Shown: positions 8,151 through 17,404 of the stretch, in pieces
How the letters are laid out: every line of letters begins with the position of its first letter
Position numbering within the stretch: the stretch's first letter is position 1
DNA from: Saccharothrix obliqua
Lineage (GTDB): Bacteria > Actinomycetota > Actinomycetes > Mycobacteriales > Pseudonocardiaceae
DNA length: 64,000 nucleotides
NCBI RefSeq assembly: GCF_019375475.1
Contig: NZ_JAHXGQ010000001.1
Coordinates: 806,001-870,000, forward strand
Reading direction: 5' to 3'
Notes under the pieces: generated by a model
The model's input: the letters and a program-made list of their open reading frames with translations, nothing else
Databases searched by the model: none
What the model was told of the DNA's origin: nothing
Position numbers and translations under genes: made by a program

Positions 8151-10073
8151 CTACGGCGTGCGCCGCGGCCGGAAGACGGTCACGACCACGCGCAGCCCGA
8201 GCAGCACGCTGATCACCAGCAGGTTGTAGCCGAACACCTGGTACAGCGTGATGTCCGGGCCCACCTCGGGACCGCCGTCCGCGCTGAGCAGCAGCACGGC
8301 CATCAGGCCCGCGGTCGCGCCGAGCACGGTCAGCATCACCTGGTGCAGCAGCCCGACGACGAAGTGCCGGTCCCGCTCGTCGGCGAACAACCGGACGCCC
8401 ATGCTCAGCCTGCCCTGCTCCAGCGCGGCGGAGATGCGCTCGACCCGCCGGGGCAGCCGCCGCAGGAGGGGGAGCGCCGCGTGCAGCTCCTCGGTCGCGG
8501 TGCGCCGCAACGACTCCGGCGCGAGGCGTGCGCTGAACTGCTGCTCCGCGAACGCCCGCGACTCGACCACGATGTCGAAACCGGGTTCCAGCGCGGCGAG
8601 CGTGCCCTCCACGGTGGCCAGCGCGCGGAACACGGCGGCGATCTCCGGCGGGATGCTCAGGCCGTACCGGTAGACCAGGGCGAACAGGTCCCCGAACAGG
8701 CCGGCGTCCGGTCGCCGCCCGCCGCCCAGGTGGCGTGCCATGAACTGCCCGAGCGCGCGCTCCAGCTGCTGCTCGTCGATCTCGTCCGGTCGGGACACCA
8801 GTTCCAGCAACGCGTCCCGGGTGCCCGCCGGGTCGCCGCGGTCGACGGCGAGCAGCAGCTTGCCCAGCGCGGAGCGCAGCTGCGCGTCGATCCGGCCGAC
8901 CGAGCCGAAGTCCAGCATCCCCAGCCGGCCGTCACGCAGCAGCAGGATGTTGCCGGGGTGCGGGTCGGCGTGGAACACCCCGTCCACGAGCACCTGGCGC
9001 AGCAGCGCGGCGAGCAGCGAGCGGGCGAGCGCGGCGCGGTCGGCCGACTCCGGCGGCGCGGACCGGATCGGCGTGCCGTCCAGGCGCTCCATCACCAGGA
9101 CGCTCGACGTGCAGAGGTCTTCGTGCACCTCGGGCACCACGACGGCCGGGTCGGTCGACGCGGCCCGCACCGCCGCGAGGTTGCGCGCCTCGACCCGGAA
9201 GTCGAGTTCCTCGCGCAGCGCGGCGGAGAACCCGGCGGCGAGGTCGCGCACGCCGATCGCCCGGCCCCACCGGGTGCGCTGGTCCAGCGTGGCCGCGAGC
9301 CGGTTCACGATGTCCAGGTCGCCCTCCGCGACCTTGCGCACGCCCGGCCGCCGCACCTTGACCACGACGTCCTGACCGGACTTGAGCCGGGCCCGGTGCA
9401 CCTGCGCGACGGACGCCGCCGCGACGGGCGTCCGGTCGAACTCGGCGAACACCTCCTCGGGCGGACCGATCTCGGCGACCAGCACCGCGCGCACCGACTC
9501 CCACGGCGCGACGGGCACCTTGTCCTGCAACAGGGTCAGCTCGTCGATCACGTCGGCGGGCAGCAGGTCGGCCCGGGTGGACAGCACCTGGCCGAGCTTC
9601 ACGAACGTCACGCCGCCCTCCTCCAGCGCCAGCCGGAGCGAGCGGGCGACGCGGGTGTCGGTGCGCTCCCGGCCACGCAGGTACGGCCCGAGGCCGTGGC
9701 GGAACGCGATGGACGTGATGCGCGAGTACCGGCGGGCGCGGGCGATCCGGCCGCGCAGCGCGCGCCACCACTCGGTGGGCGGCGGGACGGTGCCGGTGGG
9801 CACGACGATCTCGGCCAGGGTGAGCAGCGAGATGACGACCAGCAGCGCGATGCCGAGCTGGACGGTGCTGAGCGCGGCCGTGGTGTCCGGGTCGGGCATC
9901 CCGACGAGCAGACCCCGCGTGACGGACAGGCCGACCATGCAGGCCAGGGCCGTGCGCACGAGCCCGACCCGCAGGCCCAGGATGCGTCGCGCCGCGAGCG
10001 CGATGCCCGTGATCAGCAGCAGGAACGTGGCCGGCACGCTGATCGAGTAGAACAGGAACCCCGCGATGTCCAC
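8151..10073 (-). CDS. UbiB/AarF (ABC1) atypical kinase family membrane protein
   Basis: A 640-residue protein of the ABC1/UbiB family. Three to four hydrophobic segments come first (to about residue 90). The kinase-like domain follows with the family's KLGQVLSTRADLLP motif, the nucleotide site residue in VVKVRRPG, and the loop HADPHPGN followed by LDFGSVG. Two C-terminal membrane helices end the protein. UbiB members support biosynthesis or export of isoprenoid quinones and related lipids; the lipid here is unknown. The GTG at 10073 has GGGGAG just upstream and is preferred to a TTG five codons earlier. Confidence 0.88.
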   Translation of the reverse strand: MDIAGFLFYSISVPATFLLLITGIALAARRILGLRVGLVRTALACMVGLSVTRGLLVGMPDPDTTAALSTVQLGIALLVVISLLTLAEIVVPTGTVPPPTEWWRALRGRIARARRYSRITSIAFRHGLGPYLRGRERTDTRVARSLRLALEEGGVTFVKLGQVLSTRADLLPADVIDELTLLQDKVPVAPWESVRAVLVAEIGPPEEVFAEFDRTPVAAASVAQVHRARLKSGQDVVVKVRRPGVRKVAEGDLDIVNRLAATLDQRTRWGRAIGVRDLAAGFSAALREELDFRVEARNLAAVRAASTDPAVVVPEVHEDLCTSSVLVMERLDGTPIRSAPPESADRAALARSLLAALLRQVLVDGVFHADPHPGNILLLRDGRLGMLDFGSVGRIDAQLRSALGKLLLAVDRGDPAGTRDALLELVSRPDEIDEQQLERALGQFMARHLGGGRRPDAGLFGDLFALVYRYGLSIPPEIAAVFRALATVEGTLAALEPGFDIVVESRAFAEQQFSARLAPESLRRTATEELHAALPLLRRLPRRVERISAALEQGRLSMGVRLFADERDRHFVVGLLHQVMLTVLGATAGLMAVLLLSADGGPEVGPDITLYQVFGYNLLVISVLLGLRVVVTVFRPRRTP

Positions 10074-10141
10074 CGTGCTCTCCCCCAACCCCTCGGGGCG
10101 GAGGATAGAACGGGTGACCTGAGGACCCGCCGCGGCGGGTG

Positions 10142-10177
10142 CCGGCTCGTGACGTCGCCCGCGGCGTCACGAGCCGG
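10142..10177 (-). terminator. Terminator of the subtilisin-inhibitor gene
   Basis: CCGGCTCGTGACG (10142-10154) pairs perfectly with CGTCACGAGCCGG (10165-10177) around a ten-base loop, five bases past the inhibitor stop on the minus strand. Confidence 0.7.
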
Positions 10178-10181
10178 GCGG

Positions 10182-10535
10182 TCAGAAGTCGAAGACGTGC
10201 CCGGTGCCCGCGCGGAGCACGCACGGGTTCTCGAACGTCTGCGTGAACCGGCGGCGCTCGCCGCGCCACGTGCCCGTCGCGGTGACGGTGACCGGGTCGT
10301 ACTCCATCGTGCAGGAGACCGGTGCGGCACGCAGCTCGTCGATGCGGCCGTCCACTTCGGACAACGCGGCGCACGCGTGGTGCGCGTTGCCGTGCGTGCC
10401 GCCGGCCGGTCCGCAGGTGAGGTGCGCGAGCCTGATGGTGTCCCGGTGGTTCGTGGTGAGCGTGAACGAGGACTCCGGGGCGACGACGGTGGGGAAGAGC
10501 GCGGCGAAGGCCGCGAGTAGGGGGAGTGGTGCCAT
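10182..10535 (-). CDS. Secreted subtilisin inhibitor (SSI family)
   Basis: A 117-residue secreted inhibitor of subtilisin-like proteases. A short signal peptide covers about residues 1-19. Four cysteines, 41, 55, 75 and 105, fit the two SSI disulfides, and the C-terminus NPCVLRAGTGHVFDF is typical. The reactive-site region is CTMEYDPV, so by alignment with SSI the P1 residue would be Met77 and P1' Glu78. The start ATG 10535 gives the signal peptide; an upstream frame extension does not. It lies alone, divergent from the MHS transporter. A possible endogenous target is the subtilase encoded at 58938-62183, but that is only inference. Confidence 0.9.
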   Translation of the reverse strand: MAPLPLLAAFAALFPTVVAPESSFTLTTNHRDTIRLAHLTCGPAGGTHGNAHHACAALSEVDGRIDELRAAPVSCTMEYDPVTVTATGTWRGERRRFTQTFENPCVLRAGTGHVFDF

Positions 10536-10684
10536 GGGGTCACCCTGGCGCGCCCGACGTGGTGGCTCCAGCCATGTCACCGCATCGTGTGATCTCTTCC
10601 GCGGACCCGGCCCGTCACACGGGTAGATGCCACTTCCGGGCGAATTCCCGCTGCGGATGGGCGCACCGTTCCACGGGCCGTGAC

Positions 10685-10700
10685 TGTGACCTGGGTCACT
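10685..10700. promoter_or_regulatory. CRP-like palindrome before the MHS transporter
   Basis: TGTGACCTGGGTCACT fits TGTGA-N6-TCACA except for the last base and is a perfect GTGACC/GGTCAC palindrome. It lies about 40 bases before the transporter start. Binding by a CRP/FNR-type activator is inference. Confidence 0.4.
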
Positions 10701-10740
10701 GTCGTCTGTCCGTCCTCCGTGTGGGGGCCAGGGTGGTCGG

Positions 10741-12033
10741 ATGGGGAACTCCGGGGTGCGCAGGGTGGCGTTCGCCAGCTCGGCCGGGAACGCGGTCGAG
10801 TTGTACGACTTCCTCCTCTACGGCACGGCGTCGGCGCTGGTGTTCGACAAGCTGTTCTTCCCGAACTTCGACCCGCGCATCGGCACGCTGCTCGCGTTCG
10901 CGACGTTCGGCGCGGGTTTCCTCGCGCGCCCGCTCGGCGGCGTGGTGATCGGCCACTTCGGCGACCGCATCGGTCGACGCGCCATGCTGGTGCTCACGCT
11001 GACCATGACCGGCCTGTGCACGGCGTTGATCGGCCTGCTGCCCACCTACGGGTCCATCGGCATCGCCGCGCCGGTGCTGCTCGTGGCGTTGCGCGTCGTG
11101 CAGGGCTTCTTCCTCGGCGGCGAGCAGGGCGGCGCGACGCTGATGGCCGTCGAGCACGCGCCGCCGGGGCGCACCGCGTGGTACGGGAGCTGGACGTTCC
11201 TGGGTTCCCCGTTCGGCCTGGTGCTGGCGAACAGCGCGATGGCGGCGTCCACCGCGGTGTCCGGTGACGCGTTCCTGTCGTGGGGCTGGCGGTTGCCGTT
11301 CCTGTTCAGCCTGGTGCTGGTCGGCGTCGGCCTGTACGTGCGGCTGTCGGTGGAGGAGAGCCCGGAGTTCCGGCGGGTGCGCGCGGAGCGCGGCGCGCTG
11401 CGGCTGCCGGTCGTGGACGTGGTGCGCCGGTCGTGGGGCAGGGTGCTGCTCGGGGCGGGCGTGAACCTCGGGTTCAACATGTTCATCTTCGTGCTGGCCA
11501 CGTTCGTGGTCTCGTACGGCACCAAGGAGCTGGGGCTGCCGCGGTCGGTGCTGCTCAACGCCGGGCTGCTGGGCGCGGGCGCGCAGGCGGTGGCGATCCT
11601 GGCGTTCGCGCGGCTGTCCGACCGGATCGGCAGGCTGCCGGTGATGACGGGCGGGGCGGTGTTCCTCGGCGTGTTCGCGTTCCCGTTGTTCTGGATGCTG
11701 GAGACGCGGTCGACGGTTTTGGTCGTGGTGGCGCTGCTGATCGGGTTCGCCGGGTCGGCGGCGGTGTTCGGGCCCATGCCCGCGTACTACGCGGAGCTGT
11801 TCGGCACGCGCGTGCGGTACAGCGGCGTGTCGTTGAGCTACCAGCTGGGTGCCGTGCTCGGCGGCGGCCTGTCGCCGCTGATCGCGGCATCGCTGCTGAC
11901 GGCCACGCCGACCCACGACTCGTGGCCGGTGTCGCTGTACCTGGTCGCGGGTGCCGCGGTGAGCACCGCCTGCCTGCTCGCGATCGGCGAAACCCTCCGC
12001 CGCGCACCCGCCGACGCCACCGCCGCCCGCTGA
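10741..12033 (+). CDS. MFS transporter, metabolite:proton symporter (MHS) subfamily
   Basis: A 430-residue membrane protein with 12 predicted helices. Family signatures are the N-terminal ASSAGNAVELYDFLLYG, the loop motif GHFGDRIGRRAML between helices 2 and 3, and RVVQGFFLGGEQGGA in helix 4. MHS members import organic acids or osmolytes with protons; the substrate (for example shikimate, alpha-ketoglutarate, proline/betaine or an aromatic acid) cannot be told. It is monocistronic and converges on the flavin hydroxylase gene with a 56-base gap. Confidence 0.88.
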   Translation: MGNSGVRRVAFASSAGNAVELYDFLLYGTASALVFDKLFFPNFDPRIGTLLAFATFGAGFLARPLGGVVIGHFGDRIGRRAMLVLTLTMTGLCTALIGLLPTYGSIGIAAPVLLVALRVVQGFFLGGEQGGATLMAVEHAPPGRTAWYGSWTFLGSPFGLVLANSAMAASTAVSGDAFLSWGWRLPFLFSLVLVGVGLYVRLSVEESPEFRRVRAERGALRLPVVDVVRRSWGRVLLGAGVNLGFNMFIFVLATFVVSYGTKELGLPRSVLLNAGLLGAGAQAVAILAFARLSDRIGRLPVMTGGAVFLGVFAFPLFWMLETRSTVLVVVALLIGFAGSAAVFGPMPAYYAELFGTRVRYSGVSLSYQLGAVLGGGLSPLIAASLLTATPTHDSWPVSLYLVAGAAVSTACLLAIGETLRRAPADATAAR

Positions 12034-12089
12034 CCCCCGCGCCCGGCGAAGCCCCGCCCTGCCCCCGCACCGCGGCCGACCCGTCCCGA

Positions 12090-13637
12090 TCAGGCGCGGG
12101 CGAGCACCCGGTCCAACGCCGCGCGCACGGCGGCAGCCGGGTCGGCGGGCAGCTCGGCCGTCCGCCACGCGATCACGCCGTCCGGCCGGACCAGCGAAGC
12201 GCCGTGCGGGCCGATCCCGTACCGCGCCGCCAACTCCCCGTCGTGGTCCGCGATCCGCGGCACGGGCACCGGCGCGCCCGCCCACGCGTCGGCGTCCGCC
12301 GTGATCAACGTCCAGCCGTCGACCAGGTCCAGCACCGCCGTCGGCCGACCCGAGTGCGACACCACCAGGTGCGGCACGTGGAAGCCCGGCCGCGCGCTCG
12401 GCTTCAGCGGGTCCTCCAGCAACCCGTCCACGTCGTCGGCGAGCAGCACCGCCCCCGACACGCACCGGTACCCGAAGATCAGCCGGAGGTGGTCGACCGG
12501 CTCCGGCACGTCCGGCCCGGCCAAGTGCGGCGCGAGGCGCTGCACGTAGTTCGCGTACGACGCGTCGATGATGAGCTGCGCGTACGGCCGCCGCTCGGCC
12601 TCGTAGCTGTCCAACAGCCCCTCACCGGCCTCACCCCTCAACACGGCGGCGAGCTTCCACGCGATGTCGTACCCGTCGCCCACGGCCGTGTTGCCGCCGA
12701 GACCGCCGGTCGGCGGCGTCACCTTCGCCGCGTCGCCGACCAGGAACACCCGCCCGGCGCGGAACGAGTCGGACAGCCACGCGGCCATCTCCCACGTCGT
12801 GATCTCCAGGACGTCGACCGCCAGGTCCGGCACGTCGGTGGCGGTGCGGATCAGCTCCAGGCACCGCTGCTCGGGGAAATCGGCGATCGACTCGCCCCGC
12901 TCGGGGTGGTACTCGACGGTCAGCACGTTGCGGCGCGCGGTGTTGGTCACGATGAACGCGCCGGTGAACTCGCGGTTTCGCAGGTAGAACAGGGTGCCCT
13001 TGTCGGCCGCGAGCCGGTCGCCCAGGTCCGCGTCGAACACGACGCCGACGTGGTGGGTGAGCGACCCGCGCCCCCGGCGGCGGATGCCCAGCGCCTCCCG
13101 GACGGTGGAGCGGTGGCCGTCCGCGGCGACCAGGTAGTCCGCCCGCACCCGGTACGTCTCGCCGGTCGCCCGGTCCAGCAACGTCGCGGTGACGCCCGAG
13201 TCGTCCCGGGTGAACGACGTCAGCTCGGTGCCGAACCGGACGTCCGCGCCGTGCTCCCGCGCCGCGGCGAGCAGGACGGGCTCGACGAAGTCCTGGCTCG
13301 ACATGCCGAACGGCTCCGGGCTGAGCCCGACGTCGAGTTCGTCGTCCTCGTGCACGATCGTGTGGAAGACCTCGCCCTGCAAGCTCTCCGCGATCTTGAT
13401 GACGATCCCGGACGCGACGCCCTCGCTGCCCCGCAGCACCTCGTCGGCGACGCCCCCGCGCCGGAAGACCTCCATCACCCGGTTGTGCTGACCGGTCGCC
13501 CTGGGGTGCGGCGACGTGCTCGCGTGCTTCGCGACGCCGAGCACGTCGATCCCCTGCCGGGCGAGGAAGAGCGTGGCGGTCAACCCGCCGAGCCCCGCAC
13601 CGACCACCAACACCTGTACGCGCTTGTCCCCTCTCAT
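12090..13637 (-). CDS. FAD-dependent aromatic/polyketide hydroxylase (PheA/TfdB family)
   Basis: A 515-residue single-component flavoprotein monooxygenase. The FAD-binding motif VLVVGAGLGGLTAT is near residue 8, the DG motif YLVAADGHRSTVRE is mid-protein, and GRVFLVGDAAKVTPPTGGLG marks the second FAD-binding segment. The C-terminal domain is thioredoxin-like. Related enzymes hydroxylate phenols, polyketides or antibiotics such as rifampicin or tetracycline, so the role may be detoxification. The promoter region just before the ATG is unusually AT-rich and carries a palindrome (13646-13660), suggesting repression by a MarR- or TetR-type protein. Confidence 0.85.
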   Translation of the reverse strand: MRGDKRVQVLVVGAGLGGLTATLFLARQGIDVLGVAKHASTSPHPRATGQHNRVMEVFRRGGVADEVLRGSEGVASGIVIKIAESLQGEVFHTIVHEDDELDVGLSPEPFGMSSQDFVEPVLLAAAREHGADVRFGTELTSFTRDDSGVTATLLDRATGETYRVRADYLVAADGHRSTVREALGIRRRGRGSLTHHVGVVFDADLGDRLAADKGTLFYLRNREFTGAFIVTNTARRNVLTVEYHPERGESIADFPEQRCLELIRTATDVPDLAVDVLEITTWEMAAWLSDSFRAGRVFLVGDAAKVTPPTGGLGGNTAVGDGYDIAWKLAAVLRGEAGEGLLDSYEAERRPYAQLIIDASYANYVQRLAPHLAGPDVPEPVDHLRLIFGYRCVSGAVLLADDVDGLLEDPLKPSARPGFHVPHLVVSHSGRPTAVLDLVDGWTLITADADAWAGAPVPVPRIADHDGELAARYGIGPHGASLVRPDGVIAWRTAELPADPAAAVRAALDRVLARA

Positions 13638-13645
13638 GGAAATAA

Positions 13646-13660
13646 TCTTAGCCACTAAGA
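13646..13660. promoter_or_regulatory. Palindromic operator/-10 region before the flavin hydroxylase
   Basis: TCTTAG-CCA-CTAAGA is a perfect 6-bp half-site palindrome in a 26-base gap between two minus-strand genes. On the minus strand it includes TAAGAT, a good -10 element about eight bases before the hydroxylase ATG, so the transcript may be leaderless and a bound repressor would block it. Confidence 0.5.
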
Positions 13661-13663
13661 GAC

Positions 13664-14668
13664 TTAGTCGGCCAGCTTTATTGCCCGCCCGGTCGCGGCG
13701 GACTCGAACGCCGCTTCCACGACCTCCAGCCCGGCCACCGCGTCCCGCGGCGGCACCGGGGCGCGGCCCTCCGCGACCACGGCGTAGAAGTCCTGGTAAG
13801 CGCCTCGCTCGGTCTCCACGGGCACGCCGCCGAGCACGCCCCACATCTCCTCCGGGTCCGCGCCCCACCCCGTGCCGCCCGGCACCGCGCCGGCACGCAG
13901 CAGCTCCTCCTGCGGGTCCATGCCGTGCTTCACGTACGCCGACCGGTTGCCCAGCACGCGGAACCGCGGCCCGGGTTCGGCCGCCAGCGCGGACGCCCAC
14001 AGGTGCGAGACCACCCCGTTCCCGTGGGTCAGCGCCAGGAACGCGTCGTCGTGCGCCCGCGCACCCGCGCGCAGCGTCCGCACCTCGGCGTACACCAGGC
14101 GCGGCCGGCCGAACAACGCGATCGCCTGGTCCACCAGGTGCGTGCCCAGGTCGTAGACGATGCTGCCCAGCTCGTCGCTCTCCTTCCACGACTCCTTCGG
14201 CTCCGGCCGCCACCGCTCGAACCGCGACTCGAACCGGTGCACGTCGCCCAGGGCGCCCTCCGCCACCAGCCGCCGCACGGTGCGGAAGTCGCCGTCCCAG
14301 CGCCGGTTGTGGTGCGGCGCGAGCAGCAGGCCGCGCGCCTCCGCCAGGTCGACCAGCTCACGCGCCTGCGCGGCGGTGCCCGCGACCGGCTTGTCGAGGA
14401 CCACGTGCAACCCGTGCTCCAACGCCGCCCGCGCGTGCTCGACGTGGAAGCGGTTGGGCGTGGTCACCACCGCCAGGTCGAAGTCACCCGCCCACACGTC
14501 CTCCGGCCGGTCCAGCACCTCGACGCCCGGGTACCGGGCACGGGCCTCGGCCCGCCGGTCCGGGTTGCCGGTGACCACGGCGGACAGGGTGAGACCCGGC
14601 GTCGTGGCGATGAACGGGGCGTGGAAGGCGGCTCCGCCGAGCCCGTAGCCGATGAGTGCGGTGCGCAT
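13664..14668 (-). CDS. Gfo/Idh/MocA family oxidoreductase
   Basis: A 334-residue NAD(P)-dependent sugar or polyol dehydrogenase-like protein. The Rossmann motif GYGLGGAAFHAP is at the N-terminus and the family's catalytic lysine motif VVLDKPVAGT is near residue 92. HHNRRWDGDF and DLGTHLVDQAIALFG are typical of the E. coli YdgJ-like group. It precedes the flavin hydroxylase by 26 bases, but the palindrome between them suggests separate control. The substrate is unknown. Confidence 0.88.
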   Translation of the reverse strand: MRTALIGYGLGGAAFHAPFIATTPGLTLSAVVTGNPDRRAEARARYPGVEVLDRPEDVWAGDFDLAVVTTPNRFHVEHARAALEHGLHVVLDKPVAGTAAQARELVDLAEARGLLLAPHHNRRWDGDFRTVRRLVAEGALGDVHRFESRFERWRPEPKESWKESDELGSIVYDLGTHLVDQAIALFGRPRLVYAEVRTLRAGARAHDDAFLALTHGNGVVSHLWASALAAEPGPRFRVLGNRSAYVKHGMDPQEELLRAGAVPGGTGWGADPEEMWGVLGGVPVETERGAYQDFYAVVAEGRAPVPPRDAVAGLEVVEAAFESAATGRAIKLAD

Positions 14669-14739
14669 GGCCGCACCCTAGGCTTCCCACGACGTGGACG
14701 CCCTGTCCTAGCCGGTCACTCACGGCTACCTTCTGCGTC

Positions 14740-14811
14740 ATGAGTCTCCTGGTGACGCGACGACACGTCGATTACGCGCGTGTCACCAGCATGGCCTGTC
14801 GTCTCGGCTGA
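14740..14811 (+). CDS. Leader peptide of metY, cysteine-attenuator type
   Basis: A 23-codon frame, ATG 14740 to TGA 14811, ending 73 bases before metY. The peptide contains TRRHVDYARVTSMACR, which fits the HVD-x-x-RV-x-S-x-x-C pattern of the short leader peptides often found upstream of sulfur-assimilation genes in actinomycetes. The single Cys codon, TGT, comes near the end and is followed by CGT CTC GGC and the stop. Ribosome stalling at this Cys codon during cysteine shortage would be a simple way to control metY. The frame is too short for ordinary gene finding; the call rests on the motif and position. Confidence 0.8.
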   Translation: MSLLVTRRHVDYARVTSMACRLG

Positions 14812-14884
14812 TAGACCCTCTGCGCGTCGTCCACCCTTCGTCGCGCCCAGCACGCCCACCCAGCCCTTTGACAGGAGCACCGGC

Positions 14885-16174
<1,290 letters not shown>

Positions 16175-16205
16175 GGTCATCGGCCGCACGGGGACCGGGT
16201 TCGTA

Positions 16206-17279
16206 GTGGTTTTCGGGTCCACTGTCGGGGAGACCCCTCCCGCCGCCGGCGGGTGGCGGGAGGGGGACCCGAACGGTCGGCGGAAGTGGGTCCGCGGCGT
16301 GCTGGGCGACCTGCCGGTGCGCGTGGCGTACGAGACGTGGGGCGAACTCGCACCCGACCGGGGCAACGCGGTCCTGGTGCTGCACGCCCTCACCGGCGAC
16401 AGCCACGTGGCGGGCGACGCCGGGCCGGGCCACCCCACGCCCGGCTGGTGGGACGGGCTGGTGGGGCCGGGGCGCGCCCTGGACACCGACCGGTGGTTCG
16501 TCGTGGCGCCCAACGTGCTGGGCGGGTGCCAGGGCACCACCGGTCCGCTGTCGACCGCGCCGGACGGGCGGGTGTGGGGCGAGCGGTTCCCGGCCGTCTC
16601 GGTGCGCGACCAGGTGGCGGCCGAGGTGCTGCTCGCGGACGCGCTGGGCGTCTCGTCGTGGGCGGCGGTGATCGGCGGCTCGATGGGCGGTATGCGGGCG
16701 CTGGAGTGGGCGGTGTCCGAACCGGCGCGGGTGCGGGGCCTGCTGGTGCTCGCCGCGCCCGCCGCGTCCACCGCCGAGCACATCGCGCTGGCCGCGCCGC
16801 AGCTGCACGCCATCCGGCTCGACCCGGTCGCGGGCATGGGCATCGCGCGGCGGATCGCGCACCTGAGCTACCGGAGCGCGGCCGAGCTGGAGGTCCGGTT
16901 CGGCCGCGACCGGCGTGCCGACGGCCGGTTCGAGGTGGAGTCCTACCTCGACCACCACGCGGACAAGCTGCTGCGGCGGTTCGACCCGTGGTCGTACGTG
17001 CGCCTCACCGAGGCCATGAACGGTCACGACGTGGGCGCGGGCCGGGGTGGCGTGGCGGCGGCGCTGGGGCGGGTCACGGCACGCAGCGTCGTGGCGGGCA
17101 TCGACACCGACCGCCTGTACCCGTTGGCCCAGCAGGCCGAGATCGCCGCCGGCCTGGGCGTCGACCTGCGGGTGGTGCGGTCGCCGCACGGGCACGACGG
17201 GTTCCTGACGGCGGTGGAGCAGGTGGGCGCCCTCGTCGGGGAGCTGCTGGCGGAGAGCACCGCGCCGTCCCGGGCGTGA
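16206..17279 (+). CDS. metX: Homoserine O-acetyltransferase
   Basis: An alpha/beta-hydrolase-fold enzyme transferring acetyl from acetyl-CoA to homoserine, the first committed step to methionine, 357 residues. The nucleophile is S159 in GGSMGGM, and the triad is completed by D302 (GIDTDRLYP) and H330 (SPHGHDGF). The GTG at 16206 is 31 bases after metY and the two form an operon. The N-terminus is slightly variable; the conserved part starts near residue 25. The unit ends at a 16-bp hairpin. Confidence 0.95.
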   Translation: MVFGSTVGETPPAAGGWREGDPNGRRKWVRGVLGDLPVRVAYETWGELAPDRGNAVLVLHALTGDSHVAGDAGPGHPTPGWWDGLVGPGRALDTDRWFVVAPNVLGGCQGTTGPLSTAPDGRVWGERFPAVSVRDQVAAEVLLADALGVSSWAAVIGGSMGGMRALEWAVSEPARVRGLLVLAAPAASTAEHIALAAPQLHAIRLDPVAGMGIARRIAHLSYRSAAELEVRFGRDRRADGRFEVESYLDHHADKLLRRFDPWSYVRLTEAMNGHDVGAGRGGVAAALGRVTARSVVAGIDTDRLYPLAQQAEIAAGLGVDLRVVRSPHGHDGFLTAVEQVGALVGELLAESTAPSRA

Positions 17280-17331
17280 CCCGACCGGCTTCGGGGTCGG
17301 GCGGTGCGCGGGTGCGGTGGTCCGCACGCGC

Positions 17332-17365
17332 GAAGGCCCGCGGTCGCGTGCGACCGCGGGCCTTC
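17332..17365. terminator. Bidirectional terminator, metX / chitinase
   Basis: GAAGGCCCGCGGTCGC (17332-17347) and its exact complement GCGACCGCGGGCCTTC (17350-17365) form a very strong hairpin between convergent genes. Confidence 0.75.
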
Positions 17366-17404
17366 AGGACCCGACCGGTGTGTTCAGCAGTCGGCCGGTG
17401 CCGG

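Noticed and set aside
14740..14884. SAM or cobalamin riboswitch before metY
   Set aside because: No conserved S-box, SAM-II or B12-box sequence could be seen; the leader peptide explains the gap better.
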